Of a stretch of DNA of 64,000 bases, positions 45,295 to 59,405 are shown one piece after another. Source of the DNA: Megaleporinus macrocephalus (Eukaryota; Chordata; Actinopteri; Characiformes; Anostomidae); NCBI GenBank assembly GCA_021613375.1, contig CM038720.1, positions 15,965,962 through 16,029,961 of the forward strand. Direction: 5' to 3'. The notes beneath the pieces are model-generated. The model saw nothing but the letters and a program-made list of their open reading frames with translations. It searched no databases and was not told where the DNA came from. The position numbers were made by a program, and so were the translations under genes. Each line of letters begins with the position of its first letter. The first letter of the stretch is position 1.

Positions 45295-47030
45295 TTACAA
45301 TGATGTTGTCACAAAGCAGATTTTCAGAAGTTTCTTTGACAGACAGACAGGTAAAACATATGTTCCCCTGTCAGCAGTGCTTAATTTGTGCCGGATCTTG
45401 CTGGAACAAGATCTGGAACCTCTCATGTTTTAGGTACCTGTGTTCCAGAACTTATTTATGTGGATCCACCACCTCTTTTTTTGTAGAAAACCAAAAAACT
45501 ATTTATCCAGTGGCATCTCTGAGATTTTATGGTTGCAGCTCCTTACTGCAGTCATTAAAGCTAGGATTATTTTGTTGCATAGATTGCTACTATGTTAGAT
45601 GGACACTTGAAGCACTGTTGTGCCAATGCGTTTCAGGACCTTTTCCCTCACTGCCACTTGCTGGATCACCCCACCTTTAGTGTTCCATTACCTGATGTTT
45701 TACAAATTAAGCACTGCCTGTGAGCAATACAGAGGTGAGGGTGGCAAAGAAAAACTCCCTCAGACTAGAGTAAGAAACCTTGAGAGGAACCAAGTCTAAC
45801 AAGGGGAGACCCATCCTCCTTTGGTCAAACAATATTTACAATTTAATAAGCTAAATACCAAATAAAATCTAAGATAATATCTGTTTGAATTCTGGATGGC
45901 AAAGCTTTAGAAACTGCAGTATCGGACTAAGGCAGTCTCTGATTGAGTCTTTATGAAAAGTGGGAGTGAATTGAAACAGTCCCATCCTTTTTCAATTCTG
46001 GTAAATCTGGATTGCACAGTGATGTAAGGGTGTTGCAGTTGGCACAAATAAACAGGAGAGCTGGTTGGCGAAAGTTGAGGAGCAGGGCCCTGATGGTCAA
46101 TTTTCCAACAGCAATCAACAGAACTGGAGGTCAGTTATTATCTCAGGAAGAGTAAAGAGAGAAAAATTAGACTCAGTATGACTGTAGAAAATATAAAAGA
46201 AAACATTAATTAACAGATAAAACTAATTTCGGAGTGTGGCTGGTGACTCTGTGGCAGATCAAGCTATAACAGCATAAACTGAAAGGAGAAAAGCAGAAGG
46301 TAACAGACATGAGAGCACCCTGAGTCACTGGGATCCTCCCACTCCACCATCAAACAAACCTGTGTGATCACGTGAGTGCTAGAGCACTCACGTGAAATAA
46401 ATAGTCTAGCCTTGAAGTTATAAAGACTTTTCAGCATTAAGCATATATAACACATTTTTTTAACTTCAAAATGTTTCAGAGGTAAAGAAACATTGTCCTT
46501 GTAATGTTGCCTATGTGTTGATTAAACGTCAAATCTGAATCAATTGTCACATCAAAATTTTTGGCTACTGAACCAGGTACTACAGTGAAATTAGTGAGAT
46601 TTAACATTAAATCTGAACATTTATTCCAAGCAGCCTTTGGACTGAGAAGGAGAACATCTGTTTTATCTGGGTTTAAAAGAAGGAAGTTCTGCAGCATCCA
46701 AAGTCTAATATCTTTTACTCTACCTTCTTCTCTACTTCTCTTCCTACCTATCGTATTTAATCTGGATTTGTCATATGGTTTGTCTGATATCTATAGCTGT
46801 GTATCATCAGCATAGGAAATGGAAACTGATTGAATGTCTATATATAACTGAGCCTAATGGCAACATGTATAATATGAATTACAGAGTATCTAAAACAGAA
46901 CATTGTAGAACTCCATATTTTACTCTTGTATAATTAGATGATTCATTATTTAACTGTATGAACTGAAACCAGTCAATGAGGTAGGATGTTAAATATGAAT
47001 GCTATTCAATTATGCTTGGATTCAAAAGGA
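45295..47030 (-). mobile_element. L2-like LINE with 3' UTR and RT relic, split by a hAT insertion
   Basis: On the minus strand RT blocks run from about 47000 to 46480: YLIDWFQFIQL, VKYGVLQCSVL, SVSISYADDTQL (catalytic pair), then NFLLLNPDKTDVLLLSPKAA and SVAKNFDVTIDSDLTFNQHI. A long 3' UTR follows to 45295, ending in TGTTGTCACAAAGCAG-type sequence also seen at 22272. Stops and gaps show that it is dead. A hAT element sits at 45375-45716 within the UTR. Confidence 0.75.
45375..45716. mobile_element. Non-autonomous hAT element nested in the L2 LINE
   Basis: The ends are CAGTGCTTAATTTGT and ACAAATTAAGCACTG, a perfect 15-bp inverted repeat. The flanks are CCTGTCAG (45367-45374) and CCTGTGAG (45717-45724), an 8-bp duplication with one mismatch. 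Length is 342 bp with no transposase; a 126-codon frame across it is chance. The LINE sequence resumes in register on both sides. Confidence 0.85.
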
Positions 47031-47164
47031 GCATCCAAGAAAAATTTAACCCCCAGGATTAATTAAAAATTCCTGTTTTTTCAAAAATCATCAGCATAAG
47101 AAAAAATAATGTTCTTTAGCCAAGAATTATAGGGATTTTAGATAGTTCACCCTCTACAAAAGAG

Positions 47165-47345
47165 CCAAGGAACTTCAGGACTTCAGAGTCCAGAAATGCC
47201 ATCAGCTTCTGTGGACTAAAGCTCAGGAAATGGCCTCACAGATTTTTGTCAAAGCCAGGGTCTGTCATGGCATGGGTGCATTAGAGAGTAACCTGCATAT
47301 TTGTGAAGGCACCATTAACAATAAAAACAGAATATGACCACAAAG
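47165..47345 (+). mobile_element. Tc1/mariner-type transposon fragment, internal part
   Basis: AAAGCCAGGGTCTGTCATGG, CATGGGTGCATTAGAGAGTA and TTTGTGAAGGCACCATTAAC resemble, from memory, the transposase region around SVMVWG and IHEGTIN of the family seen at 45090 and 56560. No open frame. Confidence 0.5.
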
Positions 47346-47597
47346 GCCCTGTACAGATGCACAGCTAAAGATAAAATTTACAGAATTTACTTTTCGCTGC
47401 TTGCTGTTTTATTAGCTTATTATACACACTATCTTTTGGAATTGGCTTGTTATATAGTGTAAAGGCACATGTTTTATTTTATGGTTCATGTTTCTTTTTT
47501 TCATTTTCTAATATGTTAAACACAAATAAATATAAATTTTTGTGATGGTGCAGGATATGCCCATCACTAAAAATAATTGCTAACTTTTAGAGTTGAG
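47346..47597. other. Non-coding spacer
   Basis: AT-rich sequence, nothing identified. Confidence 0.3.
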
Positions 47598-48198
47598 TGT
47601 AATGTCGCCATATTTACCTACCTACCTTGATGTCCTATGGAAGGGGAAGAGGGCAAATGGGAGGTAGAGGGAACTGAGGCTCCACCTTCAGGGAGGGAGG
47701 AGGGCCTCAGTGTCCTAAATTGGGGGAAAACCTGCAGGGCAAGAAATAAAGAAATGAATATTTACCGGTAATATTTATATATAATTATCATGACTAGTTA
47801 ACAGCTGTGCAGATGTGTGTGTTTGTGTGTATGTATATATATGTATATGTGGTGTTTGCGAGTTAGCATCTCTAGATATTGCCCTCAGGTGTTCTCTCAC
47901 CTGGGGCTTTTTTTTTTTTCCCAGCTACTAGTGAGAGTTGCGGTGTGAGCCTGGTGATAGACTGTTATCTGCTTGTAACATTGAGAAAATAATTAGTTTG
48001 ACGCCTCTAGTTATCATCCTGTTTATTTGTCGTTCTTTTCTTTTGATCCAGTTTTTCTTTTGTTTATTGTGGAATAAACTGAATTACGGGTGCACTTGAA
48101 CTTAAAGCCTAGCCTCCTTGTGTCCACACCCACATCCCTAGTGCCACTCTGCCGTACGCAAATCCCGGTGGCTCTTCCTTTGGGAACACACCGTTACA
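47598..48198. mobile_element. Candidate solo LTR
   Basis: The segment starts TGTAATGTCGCC and ends ACACCGTTACA, short inverted ends of the TG...CA type used by Gypsy-like LTRs. It contains GGAATAAACTG near 48070 followed by a GC-richer, U5-like part (CTTGTGTCCACACCC). No clear target duplication and no gag or pol nearby. Confidence 0.35.
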
Positions 48199-48949
48199 AT
48201 TGTGTATTGAACTTTATTGAATAACGTTTGTTCCCTGTAGGGTAAGTATTTTGACCATAGTGTTTGGCATACACATCATTAAAAACCTTTATTATAAAGT
48301 AAAAAGTAGCTTGTGTACAGGTTCTCAAGCTAAGGTGTGAAATAAGAAGTGTAAAATAAGAACATTAAGGTACCTTCTTAGACAGTATATACATTTTTCT
48401 ATATTTTAATAAACAATCACTAAATACAGACTTTATTAACAAAATGAAAATAATTTTTAGCAATGCTTAATGACCAATGAAAAAATTTGCATTTTCCTTA
48501 GAATATTATTACCACTTTCAACAGACAGATGGCACTTCGGAGCCATATATAAAATTTAGGTAAATGGAAAGACACGAGGAAGTCTTAAACCACGGTCTTT
48601 GTGGGGAAAAAACTTTTGTTAGAAATATGTAACATTTGTATTCATACAAAATGCTGTATTTGCATTTTCATTATGTTATTGGCAGCAGATCGGTTCTTCA
48701 TTTCAGGGTTCTTTGCCTTGATTTTGTAATGGTATCTTGAGACATCTTACCCAATTCCCAAAATTTCATAATGTAACTGGTTTCATGGGATGAAACTACC
48801 AAGATTCTCAAGAAAGCACATGACATTGCATCATATGTAGTTCCATGAGTCAAGAAATATCATAAGATAAAGTAAGACAATCCTCTATTATTCCGATACT
48901 GGGGAAATTTAGAGAGTTACAGTAGCAAAGGGATAGCAAGGCACTCAAT
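48199..48949. other. AT-rich non-coding stretch
   Basis: No gene or repeat was recognised. Confidence 0.3.
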
Positions 48950-49560
48950 ACAAAAAATAGATAAATAAACAGTACAGTATATACAATTTAAAATGTCAAG
49001 AACTTTTAAGAATAAGTTTACAAATAATTGCACATTGCCTCTTAATTGCATAGAGGTAATGAAAAAATGTAGCACATCATGTTACACTGAAAATTATATT
49101 GTCTGTAAGTGTGTAGAGTTTAAGTGTAAATGTATGTGGTCCGCTGTGTATATGTGGTCAGCTGGGAGCAGTGCTGGTTGTAGAATCTAACAGCAGCAGG
49201 AAGGACCTGCGATACCACTCCTTCACCCACTTGGGGTGAAGCAGTCTGTCGCTGAATAAGCTGCCCAGTGCTGCCAGAGTCTTATGCATAGGGTGGGAGT
49301 CATTCTTCAGCATGTATGCCAGCTTGGTTAACATCCTCCTGTCTCCTACCACCTGCACTGGGTCTAGTGGGCTTCCCAGGACAGAGCTGGCCCTCTTAAT
49401 GAGTTTGTCTCTTCTTGTCTGTCGTAAAAGATAGTACTCATAGTACTATTAGTACATAGATAGTACTAAAAGATGGTACTCAGGAGTATTCCCTGCACTC
49501 CAAATGACCTCAACCTCATCAGCAGGTACGGTCTGCTCTGGCTTTTTTGTCACAGTTTTA
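48950..49560 (-). mobile_element. LINE 3' end with RT C-terminal remnant
   Basis: The minus strand reads HPMHKTLAALGSLFSDRLLH then KEWYRRSFLLLLDS, which resembles the conserved C-terminus of a fish LINE polyprotein (SDR...RYRRSFLPAA). The 3' UTR toward 48950 is AT-rich with AATAAACAGTACAGTATAT. The upstream RT is missing. Confidence 0.55.
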
Positions 49561-49689
49561 GTGTCCATTTAAGATGGAAGACAAGAGCGACACTTTGCTA
49601 ACAAAAAGTAAACTTAAGTACTTGCAAAAAAAGAAAGAAAGTTAGAAAAAACTCAAGTGTGCCGGAGCTGCTGCAACAGGCTGCCACCT

Positions 49690-50340
49690 CGGCAGCGCCA
49701 TCTTGGACATAATAATAAGACAATAAGAGTATTGCATCCATGAATTGCTTATTCAGTAACTACTAGATGTGCATAGTGGTGTTACAAGTAACACGCTTTA
49801 TAGGTTTGTACATTATTGGGTAAAAAATACTTTAATCAGTAACTTTTTTTGTTTAATTTTATTCTGTGTTCACCACAGTCTCTATTTGACTTTGCAATTG
49901 ATCACACTTTTCACTTTTGGAACTTTCTAGCAATACAATTTAAAAGACAAGTAGAAAAAAATAGAGCAGAACACACTTTAGTTTCTATGCTGTTAAACCC
50001 TGGCTATACTTAATAGTTTTATTGCATCTCTCATTTTTAATCTGGTAGTTTTGCATTTCCAATCAAGCTGTTTTAGTATAATATTTTAGTAAAGTAAAAA
50101 TGTTACTTGAGCAACATCCGGAAACCTCAAAGTAAATAAAGTATTTAGTACAATTATTATGAATTATGTACTTTTCAAATAGGCTGAATAGGCCTAAAAT
50201 TCATAGGTCATTGTTCGTGATGGAACGTATCTCCCGATTTCCACCGTCTACTGCTGCTGCGGCGAGTAGGAGGAAGGCGGAAGACCCAGTAGTCTAAGCG
50301 ACCGACTTGCACATGCTCAGAAGGGTTGTTTTTCACCAAA
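49690..50340. other. arrdc3 upstream region
   Basis: AT-rich to about 50200, then GC-richer (CTGCTGCTGCGGCGAGTAGG, GGCGGAAGACCC), as expected for a promoter. No other feature was seen. Confidence 0.35.
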
Positions 50341-50345
50341 CTGTT

Positions 50346-50352
50346 CTATAAG
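50346..50352 (+). promoter_or_regulatory. Candidate TATA box of arrdc3
   Basis: CTATAAG in TGTTCTATAAGACCGAG, 211 bases upstream of the start codon at the edge of the GC-richer zone. It would place transcription start near 50376 and give a 5' UTR of about 185 bases. Confidence 0.35.
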
Positions 50353-50562
50353 ACCGAGAAGACCTGGCTGAGCACAGGGAGGCAGCTGTGTTTGCCAGCA
50401 ACTCCAAACAGCCTACAGTGCTGTTATTGAAAATCTGCAACCTCAATGAGGTTGTCTTTTAGCTGAAGCACTGCACCGGCCTGCAGCAGTTCTGCATGGC
50501 ATAATAACTGGTCAGTGCATCACTCTTAACTTTGCCTTTTTTTTGGAAACCGGTTTTCCATC

Positions 50563-54270
<3,708 letters not shown>

Positions 54271-55902
54271 AGGAAGAACAAAGCTTGGCCTGTGATGTCA
54301 GGGGTTTCATATTTGTTGAGCTTAACCCCAGTACTTGGGTTTGTTCTTCCACAAAAAGACATGAGGAATCAGACTGGTTTACGCCATAGAAGAAGAACAT
54401 ACGGCAAGCCAAGTGACTTATGGAAGCTGATGAAGGTCTCAAGTAATCCTCCTATCCATCCATGGTGTTTGGGCACCTAACGCAATTTGAAGACTAAGCC
54501 CATTAAATCAGGATTGACTGAGATTTAATCAATAGCACTCCAGATCAGTTGCCCAAAGTATTAAGGTCCTGTTTCTCATTGTTTACTGTTTGAATGTAGT
54601 TTCCAAATCAGCATGTAGAAAGTATAAGTGCCTGTAGGTACTGGAACAAGACTACAGGCATCATACCTTATAACTTCATTACTAAAAGCCACAAGTATTA
54701 CTATACAAAAAGAGCAAAAGGTGTTGTGGAGAAGATAAAAAGCTCTGTACAAGTCTACTTATTGGCAATATGAATGTGTGGCCGCGTTACTTTTGTGAGT
54801 TTAAAGTATGAGGCAAACTTTGTAAACTGTACGGGGCATACATTTAACGATGTATTGGACTGCTGCATATAAAGGGCTTATATTCAGGCAGTTAGCTCAT
54901 TTTCCAAACCGTTTTTTAATCTCAGTCATGCGAGTGCACTATTTAAAGTGGTGAAAAAATATCACCAGAACGTCTAAAGAGGTCACACAGAGATGCATTC
55001 CTGTTCATTTTTTTCCTTCTTATTTTCATACATGACTTTTGGCATGAAAGTTAATGGAGCTGGTCAATAGCACCGTAGACATATTTTGCCAGTTTAAGTA
55101 ATACAATTTAAATGAGTGTCACATTTGTTTTTAAACTCATTTGATTTTGATGATGGCCTATGAGAGTATAACCACATTGGCCTAATAATAATTAGAATGT
55201 TTCAGTAAAGAACAGCTGACATCTGAAGAATAAAATAGCACATATTTCACATTAGCAAATTGTTGCTAAAACAAGCAGAAACAGGTTGGACAAATAAAAG
55301 AGGTTTACAGGTAAAGTGCAGGTGAACTCATCGCTTGTTTCATTTAAGCAATGGAACACAGTTCTGTGGCCTTGACACAAATTACCATTACTTTACTTTT
55401 TGTCTATTGCAGTTTTCCAGGTTTAAGTTCATACTTTGTGTGTTGTGCTTGTATTTACCTGGTTGAAAGGGAATATTATGCTGTTAAGTGACAAAGAGAA
55501 ACTTGCGTCCTTTTTGTTGGATTTGATAGAATATAGAATTGTATAAGAACTCCTCCTCTTAACATTCTAGTAAATGCACTTGCAGATAATTATAATTCAC
55601 TGCAAAATCATGCTGAATATGTAGTTCATACAGAAATCAAGATGTGGCAGATGCATAGCTATTGAACCTGACTTCCATCTGTGATACCTCATGTTCCATT
55701 TCGGGGGCTGAAAGGTCTAAACTGATTTAAGCTTCTCTAAAATTAGAAAATAAAAAGTGCAATATACTTTCATTGTTATGTATATGTGTCTTTTTATAAT
55801 TTTGTATCTTTTACATGTTGCTCAATTTTGTAACATGATTTTATAGGGTATGTATATGTATATTATGCAGTAAATGTTTTTTGTCCTCATCAGTTAAATA
55901 AA
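54271..55902 (+). other. arrdc3 3' UTR
   Basis: From the TGA at 54268-54270 to AATAAA at 55897-55902. An earlier AATAAA lies at 55749-55754. The interior has no conserved frame. The extent is inferred from the signals only. Confidence 0.5.
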
Positions 55903-56559
55903 TATGTTTTTTTTACTGAGTGGCTTTTTTCACTAATGATCAACATAGATTGTTGTTGTCTTTGTGTATGAGTATTTGCATGTTTCGAAGCTTTTTGTTT
56001 GAGTTCAATGATTGCATGAAGATTCTTACAAATGTACAATACACATATCAACAAATCATGTCAAATTACATTACCAAGGCCTTTCTGTATCAGTCACTAT
56101 GCAGTTGCATTGACAGTCAAGAAAAACAAAAACTATGTTTGATACATGTTTGCTTTTGAAAGTTTAGCCTTATGTCAAAGTACCTAGCCAAGAGTGATCA
56201 AGGAGTGTTCAAAGGTACAATATCTGTTCATACCTACAGAACAGCAGCTGATTTGCCTGAGGTGCCTGGCTAAAGTGTTTTGCAATAATTAATGTATTTC
56301 TATGTCATAATTTAATTAGAGCCATCATTGTCAAATATATTGATAACTGAGTAATCTATCACTAATTTAAACAATTTAACAGTCCAAGGCCAAACTACAG
56401 AATAATAGCAAGCCATGTCTAATTGTGATTCAAGAGGAAATACAGTGTTGTGAAAAAGTATTAGGAATTTCATTTTACCATTTCAAAAATGTACTGATGG
56501 CAGCAGCGCATCAAAAAAAGAATGGGACTTACAACAAAAGCCCAAAAGAGGAAGTGGTA
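55903..56559. other. Non-coding stretch
   Basis: AT-rich intergenic sequence; GTGTTGTGAAAAAGTATTAG near 56445 may be the start of a transposon end but no partner was found. Confidence 0.3.
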
Positions 56560-57157
56560 CTAATATAAATACTGTCACAGTCTTTAAGAAGCAAAGAAAG
56601 ACAGGGGTTCACAAGTCAACAAAAACCTGCTCCACATAAAAATGCAAGATTTTGGATATACCACCATCTACAGTCAGAGAATCGGGAGAATTTTTTCTGC
56701 GCAAAGGATAAGGTCATCAGTCAATACATGATGTCTGTGATCTTAAAAATAGGCATGATTTTGTACCGGAACTATCTGCATGGGCTCAGGTACAAATCAA
56801 TGTCACAGTTCACCTATGGCATAGGCAGCTTACACATGCATTCATCACAATAGCATGGTTTCACAGAAAAAGAGTTTGTCTTCTCACTTTTCAGACATTT
56901 ACAGACTGCTGTTAAAAGAAGAGGAGATGCTGTGATGACATACATGGTCCCAGTTTTCTAAGATGTGTTGCTGCCATCAAATTCTAATGAGTAAATACTA
57001 ATAAAAAGATAAAATGACTTTCAACATCTGATACATGTTTTATGTTCTATTTTGATTAAAATATGGCTCTATAAGATTTACAAATCATTGTGTTCTGTTT
57101 TTATTTACATTTATTTACATACACACCGTCCCAACCTTTTTGGAATTGGGGTTGCAA
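56560..57157 (+). mobile_element. Tc1/mariner-type transposon, internally deleted, with 3' end
   Basis: It contains CTGCGCAAAGGATAAGGTCA, ATGATTTTGTACCGGAA, GCATAGGCAGCTTACACATG, ACAATAGCATGGTTTCAC and GATGTGTTGCTGCCATCAAA, then ends TACAAATCATTGTGTTCTGT, GTCCCAACCTTTTTGGAATT and GGGGTTGC. It is the same family as the pieces at 45090 and 47165. Most transposase is missing and frames are broken. Confidence 0.6.
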
Positions 57158-57159
57158 TT

Positions 57160-58640
57160 ATCTAATGAAATTTGTACAGTTTTGTATATGGACATATGAA
57201 TGAGTCTGCTCTTTTGGCTCTCTTTCTTACTGTAAGAGATTACAATTTGTTTTATGGTGACTGTACATGTGACATCTACATATAAGGACAGTTTGTGGTT
57301 TACTGAGGAGGAAGTAAGGGTTCTGCTTGCATTCCTCCAGTCTGTAGCAGCTAGTCTATCTAAGACCAGATGGTGACCTTACACAAAGAGGGTGTTGTCC
57401 TTGTGCACACATTGACAGGCCCATGGAAAAGACACCTCATGCACTCTAGGAATGCTCATGTTTTCATTCCCTTTCCATGGCTCTACATTTAAACAGATGT
57501 TTACTCCAGAGATCTGTGCATGGACTACTTACCCAGTTCCTTCTGGCTGTAAACCATCTGGATCAATGCATTGCCATGAGAAGAAAACATGTTTTCTAGG
57601 CTGTGGCTTTATTACACTATCAAAACCACATTACACATAAACACTACCACTGTGTATGTATTTTTGTATGACACAGGAGCATGATCAAAAAGCAAAGAGA
57701 GTGACGGTATGATAATATGTATGTAGAATAGATGAGTAAAAATGGCATTTTATAAGGCACACCCACATTTCAGTGAAAAGAGTACATTCAGATAAGTGTC
57801 ACATTACATTACTGTGGTGTGTGATACAAATCAATTTATTTCTGACTGAGTGATGAGATGGGCAAAAACAATGATCTTGGCATCTTGAAGCATAACATGA
57901 TCCCTTCATAGCTAGTTAATGCATGCCTGTTTAGCTGTCTAATTTAAAGCAGCTTATGCATGGTACATTCCTGTACAACATACTTTAAATTCAGGCCTAG
58001 GTAAATTATACTATTGGATAGGCAAATGGATAAGTATACTGGTACATTATTAAATAAGTACATATCATGACATTTTGCCATATAGCTGGCAACCCTTGTA
58101 TACTTGTATACCCTTGTATCTTTTTCAGTGCAAGCATTTTGAGCATACAAATGCCACTGCTGTAGTACAACATGTCATTAGTGGCATGGAGGTCCAGTAT
58201 CAAACACAGCTGCACCAGTATCAAACACAGCTGTCTCCCAGTTTATGTAATCACATGGCTCTAAAAAGTGTGGAGATCCAGAACACATTCGTAAATGTAA
58301 CCGAAGATCAGACCAAGGGAGGTTGAATGTGTCTCCAGGTTAGACTGTACAGGCCTATTTGCAACTGGTCATTGCTATGCAGAACTGATATATCACAATT
58401 CACTTTTAGCTGAGTCTGCATGGCAGCCATGTCTCCTCAGAGGCAGCATGATGGTGGACTGAGGACCATCAGGCCAGGCTTTGATAAAATATGGGACATT
58501 TACAGCCAGCTTTGTATTTTTGTCATTGTATTATTTGTTTTGCCTTTTTACATCTCCAGTGAAATGGGTTTAAGAATGCAATATATATGAAAAGGGAAAA
58601 GACAAGGCAGCTCCTGTTTTGTGTGCCTGATCCTGGAATG
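57160..58640. other. Non-coding stretch
   Basis: A tandem 15-base direct repeat lies near 58195-58230 (CCAGTATCAAACACAGCTG twice). No gene was recognised. Confidence 0.3.
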
Positions 58641-58641
58641 C

Positions 58642-58642
<1 letters not shown>

Positions 58643-58681
<39 letters not shown>
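58643..58681. repeat. (AC)n microsatellite
   Basis: About 19 uninterrupted AC units; frames across it are artefacts. Confidence 0.97.
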
Positions 58682-58683
<2 letters not shown>

Positions 58684-59229
58684 TTATCATGTATTTGTTT
58701 AAATTTAGCTGGCTGAAGCCTTGGAGGTCTGATTGGGTACACTCCCTTCCTTTTGTTTATCCAAGAGCAGCTACTGTTCCTGTGATAAACAAGAACTGGT
58801 TTGGACTGGCCTGAGAGTGAGGCAGCCAGAGAGGCAACCCAATAGCTAAATGTGTAGCACTTCTTGACATAGATACTTAGGAGGCCTGAAATATTTTATC
58901 AGGACAGATTGCTGTGCCATGCAGTTAAAGTTGATCAGACACCACCTTCCTTACATCCCAGCCGTTCTCACTACAGGCCCAGTCGGTTCAGTCTGGCTGC
59001 TGTGGACTAAATGGTGAAAATATTCCCTTCGGAAGCTTAGAACTTGTTCTTATGTATATTTATGTTAAAACTGTAAGACTATAAGAACAGCCTGAAATGT
59101 TTACATAAAAGGTAACACAATAAAAAAGAAAGTAATGGAAGTCAACTGTTTAAATGGTTTAACGTGTCAAGTATCATTGTTCATTTAAAAAGTCTTTGAG
59201 AAAAATGCCATTATTTTTGGTCTTAAGCC

Positions 59230-59405
59230 AGTGTTTCTCAGCCTTCACTACACCATTTGGGTTTCCCTGATCTAATACACATGTTTCGGTTCAAGAACAT
59301 CTTGACAATATGTGAATTATATGATCCATGTGCAGGGAAAACACAAAATTGTGTTTCAAAATTTGCAGTGCAGATGTCCATCCAGGACTGTAGTGTGGGA
59401 AGACC
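59230..59405. repeat. Possible short DNA-element relic
   Basis: It starts CAGTGTTTCTCAGCCTTCAC and contains GTGCAGGGAAAACACAAAAT, similar to a common short fish repeat. The distal inverted end is eroded (CCAGGACTGTAGTGTGGGAA). Confidence 0.35.

Noticed and set aside
45300..45680. 126-codon plus-strand frame
   Set aside because: It spans a non-autonomous hAT element and LINE UTR, with no protein homology apparent.
58587..58814. Open frames with Thr-His or Cys-Val repeats
   Set aside because: They are translations of the (AC)n microsatellite.
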